The notes under the pieces were generated by a model. That model searched no databases and was not told the DNA's origin. It worked only from the letters and a program-made list of their open reading frames with translations. Position numbers and translations under genes: made by a program. From the NCBI GenBank assembly GCA_041399205.1, contig JAWKTK010000023.1, forward strand, positions 96,314-160,313: DNA of 64,000 nucleotides, read 5' to 3'. Below, in pieces: positions 32,101 to 42,423 of this stretch (positions are counted from its first letter, which is position 1; each line of letters begins with the position of its first letter). The DNA is from JAGQOZ01 sp041399205. Lineage in GTDB: Bacteria; Planctomycetota; Planctomycetia; Pirellulales; Pirellulaceae.

Positions 32101-33756
32101 AAATTGCCAAACTGGACCTGTGGAAACCGAGCGATGCGGATGTAGATCGCGGCTTCACTTCGTATGGTGATTATGTTCATTTCCGCGATTTGGAATTTAT
32201 GATGTCCGATCCGGCGTCGCGGATTTCGACCACGTCTGGTAGTGGCTCGGTGGGAATTAGTGGTCGCAGTGGGCAGATCAATGTCAAAGGAGACGAGAAT
32301 AAATTCATCAACAACATTATTCACGATCTCAGCAGCTGCGTTTGGATTCTGGGAAGACGGTGCGGGCGGCGAACTGTACGGTAATATCATTTATAACGTT
32401 GGTTGGCTGGCCCCAGATCGAGGGCATGGGCATGGTCTGTATGTGCAGAATGAATTTGGAACGAAATTCATTTCGAACAACATTGTCTTCAATAACTTTT
32501 CGCATGGCGTACAGGTCTACGGATCTTCTACGGATCCGTTGATTGGAATTTCGTTTGATGGCAACACGTTCTTCAACGCGGGAGCTGCTGCTGGTCAAGG
32601 CTACGAAGCGTCTCGCAACGTTCTGATCGGAGGGAATTCGCCGGCGGAGAACATTACATTCAGTCGAAATAACACGTACCAGGATGACTATTCTGTTCCA
32701 CATGACTTTGCTCCTGGCATTGTCACCGTGGGCTACACCTATAGTCCTAACGAAAGTATTACGCTGCGAGATAACTACTTGGTGGGCAAACTGCGTTTTC
32801 GTAGTGCTTGGCATCAAATGACCGTATCTGGAAACACAGTTGTGGGCACCGTTGATACATTGGACAGCGGCACTATTCCCAGTTCGGGGATCACGACAGT
32901 TTCAAATCCGACGGGTCAAAATTTGTTCTTGCGACCCAATTCGTACGAACCGGGGCGAGCTCATTTGACGGTTTACAATTGGGATCAAAGTTCGACAGTC
33001 AGTGTCGATCTTTCGTCCGTATTGACGGTTGGTTCGAATTATGAAATCCATCATGTTTACGACCTAAACGGCGCACCAATTATCAGCGGGACGTTTAACG
33101 GATCAGCAATTGACATTCCCATGCAAACAATGACCGCACCAGCGTTGCTAGGCGGTACTTCTCCAGTAGGAGGCATGTCGATCGGATCGCCTGTCACATT
33201 GGGACGCGAATTTGGCGTTTTCCTAATCACAACAACATCACCGTCCTCGCAGCAGCTTGTTGCGGAATTGCCCGCTACGAACCAAAGCGATGATATGCTA
33301 GAAACCGCGTCGCCCGAATCGATCGACTTTCTCTTTCAAATAGCAGCTGACAATTGGCGGTCACACGGCCTAACGGCAACTCAGCTACAGACGTTGGATC
33401 ACGTGGAATGGGAAATCCAGGATCTGCCCGGCTTGGTATTGGGTGAGGCCAACGGACAACGAATTGCGCTGGATACGAATGCGTCCGGCTTCGGTTGGTT
33501 TATCGATTCAACGCCTCGACAAAATGATGAATTCCTAGTGGATGGTTCGACGCTTGTGGCGAGACCTGGCACTGATGCAACGGGACGGATGGACCTGCTT
33601 TCGGTGATCACGCATGAACTTGGTCATGTCTTGGGATTCCAGCACAATGATCACGATTCAGACCGTGTCATGGCGGAATCGTTAGCGCCAGGCGTTCGCA
33701 AAGAACTTGATCCTCAGTGCTTCGATTTGGTTTTTCAAGGCGATGCGACTGACTAA
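29103..33756 (+). pseudogene. secreted LamG/PKD/beta-helix protein with C-terminal metzincin-type zinc motif, frameshifted
   Basis: ATG 29103 leads into a signal-like N-terminus with VENLEVRAMMNAD, the planctomycete extracellular motif. Domains in order: LamG 1 (first half missing, 29,240-29,710), PKD-like 1 (VQAGANQVVQLS), LamG 2 (30,010-30,640), PKD-like 2 (VNAGADASVNLN), LamG 3 (30,950-31,560), PKD-like 3 (VDAGPNRNTVVS), a right-handed parallel beta-helix (VSPSGTANGDGSLEHP; GDTIWLRGGTYSGG; YGNIIYN; about 31,900-32,870), a beta-sandwich-like linker, and a C-terminal segment with HELGHVLGFQH (33,613-33,645), the HExxHxxGxxH zinc site of metzincins. Frame changes lie near 29,380, 30,140, 31,955, 32,070 and 32,335. 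Its stop overlaps the stop of the convergent asparagine-synthase-like gene by 4 bases. Polysaccharide binding or lyase activity is inferred from the fold only. Confidence 0.75.
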
Positions 33757-35644
33757 GCACCAGGTTGATGATTAGCGATTGCAAATTTGTTGGATTCCCT
33801 GTTGCCGGATTTGAAGCGAGTTAGGTTCTCTTGCAGCAGGGTCACTAAGGCAACGCGACGAAGAAAATCAAATTCGTCCTGTTGCCGAGGTTTCCGCCGT
33901 AGTGAGCGGCGAATGACACTTGTCCATTTTCCCCATCGCGGACTCGCACTCTCGAAGGCTCGACGCGCATTGGTGAGTGCCATTCGAGATCGAGAATAGC
34001 GGCGTTTGGGTGCTGACGACGATCGCTGGAAGAAGCAATCACGTACTTCCTGATAGTGACTTCGGTCGAGCCATGGTTCGACTTCTCCCGTAGCTACTCG
34101 GTCTGTCTCCAATAGTCCCAATAGAAACGGTTTCAGTCGTTTGTCCGTTCGCATCAAATAGTTCCAATTGGGAACGCTACTGACAGATGCCCAAGGGTAC
34201 CGCATTAATTCAGGCATGTATCGACACAGCATCGTAATGTAGGCGGCCTTGTCCAGACGAAGGTGACGAGGCAAGTGGCAAACGGCGTCAATGGTTTTGG
34301 CGGTCAGGAATGGCCGTCGCACTTCATTGGCTAGTTCCTTGAAATATCCTAGCGAGAAGATAAATCGAGCAACTCGAATGTTCAGATAGAGGTAGTCCTT
34401 GATGTCGTTAAAGTCGTTACTTTGACACCGGTTTGCCGTTTCATGGATTTTGTCCTGATATTCCGTTTCCAAGTCATAGGCAAAGTGGCGTTGCATGGAT
34501 GTGCGAAGCGGACCGAGCAACCGGAAAGGCAAGACGCTCTCCACAGCGGATTGAAATTGGTCAGCACTGTTAGGACCAGCCCCAGATTTCATCGCCAACA
34601 AGGACGAAACGTGTATCCGAATCGTATAGGTCATCGTATACGCTGGGCGTTTCGGCGTACCAGCCAAAGTTGTCGTTGGCTAGTTCCGAAACGTAACACC
34701 AGTCGGCCGATTGCTTCTCGAACGTGCTCACGTCGTAAGCATGAAAGTGAAATGGAATACGCATATCGCTTGCCAATTTTTTGCGATGGTGCGTCCGATC
34801 GAACAATGTCGTCAGAAACTCCCAAGAAAGCGCGCGTGACGGCAAGCGATCCAATTCCGCAAAAATGCGCCCAGTAAACCTCGCGAATCGAGTCCGCCGG
34901 ACAGAAGAATATCAAACGACGTCGGATTGCCAGCTACCATAAGTTTCGCAGATTCAATCACGGCATCATGCAGAATGGCCGTCGCTTGCTTGCGAGTTTG
35001 ACGGGAATCAGGTTTGTACTCCAAGTTCCAGTATCGCTTCTTTCAACGGATAAATCCTCCGTGTTGACCGTCAAGACGGTGGCAGGCTCTAACTGACTAA
35101 CGCCGGAAAACATCGTTCTTGCACCAATCGGGTAGCCGGCATTTAGAAACGAAATGATTGACTGACGGTCCAATTGAATGGGCATGTCTGGGCAGAACTG
35201 AAACAGTACTTTGGCTTCCGGTGCAAAAGCAAACGAACGCCCATTGTGAGTCCAAACAACTGGCAGTACTCCCAATCGGTCATTGCAAATAGTGAGATGG
35301 TGTTTCCGATTGTCGAAAAGGACAATCACATAGCCTCCGTCGTAATTTGTCCATCCGTCTGCCCCTTGGTCAGAATACGTGTCCAGTAACTCGTGTGAAT
35401 CGACTTCATGAGGAAATGGATGATCGCTGAGGATGGTTCCAGCATGCATCACACCTACCTGTCGTTCTATGTCGAAATGCCAAGTCGGTCGTGAAGGTTG
35501 CGGCAGTGTTTCCCCTACGAATAGATTGGCATTTACTGCGGTGCCGACACTGTTTAAGTGTTGGGTGTGATGCAGCAACTCTAACGCGGTTTCCAAATGC
35601 GATCCAAGTTGGTCCAAACTGATGATTCCAGAAAGTCCTGGCAT
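33753..35644 (-). pseudogene. asparagine-synthase-like amidotransferase, frameshifted
   Basis: Starts at ATG 35644 within TAATG, overlapping the expected stop of the upstream methyltransferase. The N-terminal half is a class-II glutamine-amidotransferase-like fold (YDGGYVIVLFDNRKHHLTICNDRLG; FAFAPEAKVL), but it begins MPGLSGI, so the catalytic Cys2 is absent. The synthase half has the PP-loop SGGLDSRG (about 34,890), then VLVGDEIWGW, then the C-terminal helical part (33,753-34,560). Frames change near 35,020, 34,850 and 34,570. Relatives in polysaccharide clusters activate a carboxylate with ATP and join it to an amine. Without Cys2 it would not use glutamine, as in beta-lactam synthetase. 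It is last in its run. Confidence 0.75.
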
Positions 35645-36421
35645 TACAGAGTTCCTTGCATAACGAGATCTTCTGACAAGTCTGAAGACGTTGCTGACTG
35701 TTTGACCAAAATCGAAAGCAGGTGCGTCTTCAGCGGCGGAATCTGGCTTGCCAACTGTGCCAACCACCAACAGTGGGGCCGCCAGTCGTCGAGCAATCGG
35801 TGGGGCCAAAGTCAAAGCATGGAAGTGAACGTCGAGAGAAGGAAACAGCCTTCGAATCTGTCGTTTTGCTAGTTTCTTCACGTGGCGATTCTTCGGATTA
35901 TTTACGGCAAGATCATATATCAAAATCGCACCGCCCGGCGTTAGCACGCGAACCATCTCGTTCGCAACGATCCTTTGAACTCGTTCGTCCAAGATCGAAC
36001 TAAACAATGTGGAAGCAATCACCAAGCCAAAAGAATCGTTCGCGCCAGGGTAGGCTTGTTGCATCGCCCATTCGCAAGTCGGCCATCGGCAGCAAGTGCA
36101 TTGCCCGGTGAATTCGATTTTGATCGACATCAACACCGTGCAAAAGGGCTCTGAAACGCCCCAGCAGATCAGCTCCCCCAGCCAACCTTGACTGCCAACT
36201 CCGACTTCAAGACAAGGCGTGTTTGGTTTGGGAAAAGCTCCATAGCGATAGAGCGTTGTCGCGGCGATACGTCGTCGTTCGTTTCGTTCCAACAACTGGT
36301 CAGGTCGCCAAGGAGAATATTGTTTGGGCGAGATGGCGTGCGTTCGGCGTTGATATTCAGTTTGAATCCGATTTCGTTCTGCCGTGATATAGTCATGTTC
36401 TAGTTTCATTGAATGCCCCAT
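35644..36421 (-). pseudogene. SAM-dependent methyltransferase, two frameshifts
   Basis: Begins at ATG 36421, or 36409 which has a GGGG stretch upstream, right after the glycosyltransferase stop. Motif I is CLEVGVGSQGWLGELICWG. Near 36,130 the frame changes to GVDVDQNRIHRAMHLLPMADLRMGDATSLPW. Near 36,040 it returns (SFGLVIASTLFSSILDE; EMVRVLTPGGAILIYDL). A third change near 35,705 would yield the C-terminus LSEDLVMQGTL and a TAA overlapping the next ATG. Class I fold of about 255 aa when repaired. Target unknown; placed between a glycosyltransferase and an amidotransferase-like gene. Confidence 0.65.
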
Positions 36422-37495
36422 CTAAACGCACCGCTTGACGGGAATACGGTGTTTTCGCTTTCGGCCAAGCGAGAACTTCCAATGACGACGGAACTTCCAC
36501 AGCCCCCAGGCAAAACCACTGCCGTACGCCATATGTAGCATTGCGAACGTGATTGGTAGCCAACAATGGCCCAGCTCGGTTGACGAACGGCAATCTGCAA
36601 CGTTGCCACGAGATTCGATAAGATGTATGCCGTCACAACGCCAATCAACATCCATGCGGCGACCGAAGACGCCATGGCCAGGACGGCCAACACGCAAATG
36701 GCTGCTACTAGCAGCAGCGGATAAAACTGCCTGGCCTGCATTTGTCGTGGGTGTTTTTGCAATACATCGAACTTTCCAATAACCATATTGAAAATACTGG
36801 CGAAAAAGAGCGATTGGCGTACTTCGGTTGTAATAGCGAGACTGAATGCGAGGTGACAGCAATACTTTGCCGCCATGTTCGCGAAGCCGATAGTTGAATT
36901 CGTCGTCTTGATTGCGGATTTGTTCTTCGTCAAAATCGCCGATCCAGTCGAAGACCGCTCGAGGCCACGCACCGAGGTATACGGTATCTACGAATTCCTC
37001 TGAGGGCGAATAATGAAACTTCGCGCCGCCGACGCCAAATCGAGAGGTGGTGGCGAGCGCCACGGACTGAGCAAAGCCGCCTTGACCAACGGGAGTCATT
37101 CGGCCGCCTACGTTGTCTGCTTTAGTGCGCCTCAATGCGTCGACGCATTCGACCACATAATCGTCGGCAATGATCGTATGCCCGTCGACTCGAACCACTA
37201 CTTCGCCGCATGCCTCTGCAAGAGCTGCGTTCAGTCCTTGAGCCACATAGCCAGCTGGATTGTCCACAATGGAAACTCGAATCTCCGGACGTGCTTGCGA
37301 AAGGTCGCGAACAATGCTTCGCGTATCGTCCGATGACATACCATCGGCCACAATGACCTCCAAACGTTCGGTCGGATACGTTTGATTCATGACCGCGCCA
37401 AAGCTGCGAGCAATAAAATCGGCTTCATTGCGAATGGCCATGACTAGCGACACCATAGGATATGCGTCGGTGACAGAGTCATATTTTTTATTCAT
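36422..37495 (-). pseudogene. GT2 glycosyltransferase with C-terminal membrane spans (ExoA-like), compensating frameshifts
   Basis: The N-terminal catalytic domain is clean: VSLVMAIRNEADFIARSFGA, RLEVIVADGMSSDDT, VVRVDGHTIIADDY, and an RYYNRSTP region. From about 36,780 to 36,575 the true frame is another one, giving LQKHPRQMQARQFYPLLLVA and two membrane spans (AICVLAVLAMASSVAAWMLI; GVVTAYILSNLV). It then returns to the first frame (LPITFAMLHMAYGSGFAWGL). The paired shifts keep one continuous open frame but scramble about 65 residues. Family members such as ExoA add a sugar to the lipid-linked repeat. Confidence 0.8.
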
Positions 37496-37531
37496 GACAG
37501 GAAGACGTTGTCGAGGAATGCTGATTCGAAT

Positions 37532-38944
37532 CTAGGCTTGCGAAACGTTGCACGCGCGTTCTACCCGCCTCAGCGGGTTAATGTGTGATACAACAAAACG
37601 TCGTTTTCCAGATGCTGTCGCTGGAATGTGGTTGACAATTTGAAATTGAACTTGAATATCGTTGCTACAGTGTTGGGCAATCTTGGTGCGAAGGCGTTCT
37701 TGGACAAGTGGATCAAACTCCTCGGTTGGAACGATGGCGATATCAATTGAGTTCAAATCATGTTGGACGACTTGAAATTGCTGAACGCTCGGTTCGTGTT
37801 CGAAAATGGCGGTAAAAAAGTGGACAATCAGCCGATGTCCGTTGCGAGTCAGTACGACGTCGGTATCTCGACCCTGAAGCGAGTCTAGAATCTGCCATGA
37901 TCGACCACACGGACAATTCGACTTTGTGGAAAGCGTCGCGATATCTCCGACTTCGTAGCGAATCAGGGGCATCGGGTTTTCGTCCAAACGAGTCAAGATA
38001 CCTCGGCCTGTCTGTCCGTTTTCCAGTTGGCGACCATGTTCGTCCACGATTTCGATCAGCGTCAGCGGCATGCAAACGTGATACGTTCCGTACGAGCATT
38101 GCGCGGCCACTTGGAACCCTTCACAGCAGCCGTAGGTGTCGTGAACCATGCAGTCAAAAGCGGTTTCAATATTGATTCTGTAATGGTCATACAACATGTC
38201 ACCTAAGGAAATCACACTTTGGAGCGGTACGGTTTCACGGTTTGCATTTAGAAACGAAGCGATGGTATGTAACGAAGATGCGTAGCCCGCTAGGATGCCG
38301 ATCCGGTGAGATTTCAGCCGACGAATGACCGTGCGAATTTGAGCGTCTGTCAGATCAAAGGCCGAAATATAGTAGCAACGAAAAAGGAAATCCTTAATCG
38401 CCTTCTCCCAGCCTCGATTGATTGTCATTCCCGTCAGTGCGTGTCGATCACCAAGTTGAAAGCCTGCCCAACTGAAAAAGAGCAGGACAGCAGCGTAGGT
38501 GAGGCTATCCGACGTACGAGAAAAATAGAACGTCCCTTGTTCGCCAGTCGAACCACTTGTGCGGTAGCGAACCAGTTTTGAAGGATCTCCTACCACCAAA
38601 TTTTGCGCGCCTTCTTTCCGAATTATTGACTTGCTCATCACGGGAAGATGCACTAAATCTTCAATACAACGAAATTGGCCAGGGTGCATCTCCATCCGGT
38701 CTAAGACATTTTGAAAGTGCGGCGTATTCTCGTATGCGTACCGAATGACGCTCATTAGTTTTCGATTTTGGTATTCACGGATTTGATCTTCGGTCCACCA
38801 TTGAGCCCCTTGTAAGAATCGCAGTTTTTTCGCAACTTGGCGACCAGTAACACGATCTGCCAGTGGTAACGCAAGTTGTTGGCAGAAAGCGCGGTAGGGA
38901 TGCCAATGTTGTTTCATGACCAGGTTGTGGATTGAGGATACCAT
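37532..38944 (-). CDS. CapK/PaaK-like adenylate-forming enzyme
   Basis: 470 aa, intact. The ATP-binding loop is RYRTSGSTGEQGTFYF. Further landmarks are DTYGCCEGFQ and PLIRYEVGDIA, typical of phenylacetate-CoA ligase relatives. A zinc-like pair is suggested by CPCGR. The family branch CapK occurs in capsule clusters, where it may activate an acyl or amino-acid substituent for attachment to sugar. It sits 11 bases from the GT4 gene upstream and 37 from the GT2 gene downstream in the same direction. Substrate unknown. Confidence 0.85.
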   Translation of the reverse strand: MVSSIHNLVMKQHWHPYRAFCQQLALPLADRVTGRQVAKKLRFLQGAQWWTEDQIREYQNRKLMSVIRYAYENTPHFQNVLDRMEMHPGQFRCIEDLVHLPVMSKSIIRKEGAQNLVVGDPSKLVRYRTSGSTGEQGTFYFSRTSDSLTYAAVLLFFSWAGFQLGDRHALTGMTINRGWEKAIKDFLFRCYYISAFDLTDAQIRTVIRRLKSHRIGILAGYASSLHTIASFLNANRETVPLQSVISLGDMLYDHYRINIETAFDCMVHDTYGCCEGFQVAAQCSYGTYHVCMPLTLIEIVDEHGRQLENGQTGRGILTRLDENPMPLIRYEVGDIATLSTKSNCPCGRSWQILDSLQGRDTDVVLTRNGHRLIVHFFTAIFEHEPSVQQFQVVQHDLNSIDIAIVPTEEFDPLVQERLRTKIAQHCSNDIQVQFQIVNHIPATASGKRRFVVSHINPLRRVERACNVSQA

Positions 38945-38954
38945 TGTTGGATTG

Positions 38955-39998
38955 TTAGATTCGTTGCAGCAGCGAGTTCCACTGGGGTAGTACGCAGGAC
39001 CAATCCAGCTGTTCGGCCTTGCGTCGTCCGTTGCGTGAAAGTTCGCATGCTAATATGGGCGAGCTTAGAATTCGATCAACAGCCGTGGCCATCGCATTCG
39101 CATCGTTTGGCTTCACTAATAGCGCGTCACGTTCATGTTCCAATAGATAGGAAAGACCACCCACGTTCGTACTGGTAACACACAAACCGCATGCCATCGC
39201 CTCCATGACACTCACCGGAGTGTTGTCTGCATTTGTGGTGTTTAGGAAGATGTCCGCTTGGTTTAGCCATTCGGGAACCTGATGGTTTGGAATCCGTCCA
39301 GGCAGAAAAACCCGATTCGTCACATCCAGCTTTTCGGCTATTTTGCGAGTTCGCAACAAACTTCCATCACCTCTATCAGCACCTGCCATGATCAACTGGA
39401 TTTCGGGATACTTCTTGACTAGCAACGAAACGATTTGAGGAGCCATTGTCGGGTTGTAGACCTCGTGAAAGGAACGTACCCAGATCAAACGAGGCATAGC
39501 GTGCTCTCGACAGCGAAAGGGGTGATCGCACGTTGACAGCGGATTGGGAATTAGCTGAATGTCTTCGCAGTAATTTCGCATTTCATTCTGAAGATAGCCA
39601 GACGGCGCGACGACAGCAGCCGCAGACTGAAGTAGTTTCGCCACTCGTTTCTGTCGCGTTCGGGCGAAGGCCGGTAGATTGCCACCTCGCAACGTAAGCA
39701 CATAGGGCTTTCCAATGCTTCTAAGCAACGTGCATGAGGATTCCGCGAGATAAAACGCATTGCCACTAAACACGTCGACCGAAGCGATTCGATATTGCTT
39801 GCGCATTTGCCAAATGACAGAGATCGAATCCAAGAAGCGAGCGAGCCTGCCATTTTGGTGAGACGTGGTGAATACATTCCAACCGGCCGATCTTAGACGC
39901 GGTGCCAAGTCTTCGCAGACATTTCGAATCACGGATGTAGACGACGGAAAGTTTCCGACAAGCAAGATGCCGTTGCGATTGAGCGATCCTACAGACAT
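38955..39998 (-). CDS. GT4 family glycosyltransferase
   Basis: 347 aa, intact. GT-B fold: N-terminal GILLVGNFPSSTSVIRNVCE, and C-terminal donor-binding domain with LIWVRSFHEVYNPTMAP, VFLPGRIPNHQVPEWL and the EX7E-like segment PVSVMEAMACGLCVTSTNVG. A retaining transferase using a nucleotide sugar is expected. It follows another GT4 gene by 15 bases, so the two are probably co-translated. Confidence 0.88.
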   Translation of the reverse strand: MSVGSLNRNGILLVGNFPSSTSVIRNVCEDLAPRLRSAGWNVFTTSHQNGRLARFLDSISVIWQMRKQYRIASVDVFSGNAFYLAESSCTLLRSIGKPYVLTLRGGNLPAFARTRQKRVAKLLQSAAAVVAPSGYLQNEMRNYCEDIQLIPNPLSTCDHPFRCREHAMPRLIWVRSFHEVYNPTMAPQIVSLLVKKYPEIQLIMAGADRGDGSLLRTRKIAEKLDVTNRVFLPGRIPNHQVPEWLNQADIFLNTTNADNTPVSVMEAMACGLCVTSTNVGGLSYLLEHERDALLVKPNDANAMATAVDRILSSPILACELSRNGRRKAEQLDWSCVLPQWNSLLQRI

Positions 39999-40013
39999 GG
40001 TGGATTCCTCGAT

Positions 40014-41240
40014 TTAAGCTCGTGACGAGTTTCGTTTTGTCGCTGCGGTCACATTGTTTTGAATGAGACTTGGTGCTTTTCTGCGGACGCAATCGATGTA
40101 TAACATTTCGATTCGCTTAGTGGCCGCCGCCGACGTGAAGTGCTGTTCAATTCGCATGAACCCGCCCTGCCCCATGCGTTGGCGTAGTGTCGCGTCCCCG
40201 CCGAGACGAGCGATGCAAAGTGCCAGCGAATGAGAGTCTCCTGACGGGATTAAGAGCCCCGTTCGGCAATCGTCGACAATTTCTGCGTTCCCGCCTACAT
40301 CTGTCGCGATCACCGGCAATCTTGCACACATTGCTTCTAAGATGGCTACCGAAAAGTCTTCGCTGGAGGAGTGCATTGAAAATATGTCAAACGCTTGAAG
40401 AACTCGAGCGACGTCGTTCCGCAGGCCCAAGAAGTGGAAATCACCGGGAAATCGCAATGAAGCAGCGGTTTCTTCCAGTGAATTTCTCAATGGACCATCT
40501 CCCGCAATGGCAAATTGAAGGTCCTCACGACCTGATTGCAGGATCCTTGCGGCTTCCAGAAGCATCTGATGATTCTTGACCGATTTCAACGATCCGACAG
40601 TCCCCACACAAAGCTTGTTGGGGTCCAAGCCGAGAGATATCTTCATCTGGCGCTGTTCATGCTCGTCAAAGTTCAATGCAAGTTTGGATAGTTCTACTCC
40701 GTTCGGGATCACCATGGTTCGGTCCTCGGCAATGCCTTCACGCTGGCATAATAATCTTCGCCTTGCTTCGGAAACTACAATGTATTTGTCTGTCGACTTG
40801 CTTAGCCAACGGTCAACGTGAATCAACCAGCCCTTTTTCCAAAGGTTCAGACCGTGGTAGGTCTTGATTACAACGGGAACATGGTTCCACTTTGGCCATT
40901 AAATGACCTCGTATGCCTGCCGGTATTCCTTGGCAGTGAATCACATCGGGATGGAACGACTTACACAGGGCCTGCATCTGTCGCAACGATTTGACGCCCC
41001 ATTGTCCCGTTTCTTTGCCAAGCGTAACGACCGGAATACCTAACGCTCGTAGTTCTGCCGCCAAAGGTCCGTTGCCAATACAGCAAATCATCAACTGGAA
41101 TTGGTCCTTGTTCAGACTGGTGGCGAACGAGAGAAGCTTGTTTTTCCGCAGCCGTTAACATGCAGATTCGAGATGACCTGCAGCACTCGAATCTTGCGTG
41201 CTGCATCAAAGTCCGTCAAAGAATCACAGTTATTATTCAC
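40014..41240 (-). pseudogene. GT4 family glycosyltransferase, two or more frameshifts
   Basis: The likely start is GTG 41240 (VNNNCDSLTDFDAARKIRVL). The N-terminal domain reads RVLQVISNLHVNGCGKTSF, shifts near 41,130 to LMICCIGNGPLAAELRALGI, and shifts near 40,893 to VVIKTYHGLNLWKKGWLIH. The remainder (from about 40,826) is clean: YIVVSEARRRLL, LCVGTVGSLKSVKNHQML, FSVAILEAMCARLPVIATDV. Repaired length is about 409 aa, normal for GT4. It is adjacent to a second GT4 gene downstream. Confidence 0.8.
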
Positions 41241-42423
41241 TTGTCCAGTTGTCCTTTTGACCGCGCGCTTGCTAGTCGTTCCACCAAGTGGTTCACTCGC
41301 AGTTCAAACGAATTGATTCGATTGAAGTCACCTGCCTCAAAGCACCAACGATCTGGTTTCGGACATAGCGACCAGGAACGCCGTCCAGCACCATCTGGAT
41401 GGGGATGTCGCGAACCAAAAAAACACTGTAGTTCGTTTACCAGGAAATGATCTTTTCGCGGGTTCGAACAGGTCGACTGCCTGGCTAAGGAACCTTCGCT
41501 TGTCACAGACTTCCTTCACAAAGTCCAACAGTGATTCGGGCGGCCGGTCCCAACCAACACGACTCGTGCCGCTCATCTTCACCTCGTGTCGGTAGCGCTT
41601 TGTGAGCAAAAATACGATTCGCCAATCCGGACTGCACGCCATTCAATTAAAGCTGGTATGTATTCTTGAAAATGACAAAGCCACGTTGGCTATCGGCTTG
41701 AAATTCTGCTCGTCGCAACGCAAGTTCTGAGTAGGAAGGAAGGCGGTGAGCTCTTCCGACATTCTTTGCCACAAACCGACTTTGCATCAATTCGGCCCCG
41801 ATTTTCGCACGATTCCCTTTGCCGAGAAGGCACCAGCATTGAATATACGTTCAGCATTGCGTCGTCCGAATAATACTGACTCCAGGTGCCCGGTGTCCCG
41901 GCGGTCGCGGATGCGATAGGCAACTCGCAACCTTCCGGCAAATGCCAAAGCGGTGGTTTTTTGGCAGAAAACGTGCGTCTCGGCATGAGGTATTTGATTT
42001 GCTTGTGGCCACGCGGCGAGCAATTCTTCTCATCGTCAGTAATTCTTCCATGATGGATGACGGGAATTCCCATTACGAAATAAAACACACCATAACCGTT
42101 CGTCATAGACTTGCTTCAGGCCATAAGCCACAGGTGGATACGCCAATGAGCAATCGAAATGTGGCCTACTTCGAAATGTTGCAACCAAGTGGACGAAGTC
42201 AGGTCGATCACTTGGTAACGAAACCAATGATCGCTTTATGCCGCGCATCCACCCAAAACCGATGGCTGTCATCGATGATGGCGAAGAATTTATAACGGAA
42301 AATCTACCTTTGCATTTTCCTGACGTTCATTGGTTCCACGAGGAAGCAGGCTGGTTGATGGTCATTAAGGTTCTGACCTGCGACAGTTCAGATTGGCGAA
42401 CATGCTTCGAAAGTGCATCGAAT
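41241..42423 (-). other. decayed coding stretch of unknown product
   Basis: The spacing in the run leaves room for one gene of 350-390 codons here. The minus strand shows protein-like pieces in all three frames, for example HRFWVDARHKAIIGF (near 42,250), AYGLKQVYDERLWCVLF (near 42,110), RVAYRIRDRRDTGHLES (near 41,910) and VRDIPIQMVLDGVPGRYVR (near 41,380). None stays open for long and I do not recognise the family. An acyltransferase of the FemAB/GNAT type would fit the place in the operon, but no motif supports that. The first part (42,350-42,423) is probably the shifted end of the deacetylase gene. Confidence 0.35.

Noticed and set aside
30099..32390. A 763-codon open frame on the minus strand
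   Set aside because: It mirrors the LamG/PKD gene on the plus strand, has the low-quality composition of an antisense frame (rich in Arg, Ile, Asn, no domain), and its length follows from codon bias of the real gene.
35644..36421. Natural fusion of methyltransferase and asparagine-synthase-like domains
   Set aside because: The open frame joining them appears only because of a frameshift; the alternative frame ends in TAA overlapping the ATG (TAATG), a usual operon junction.
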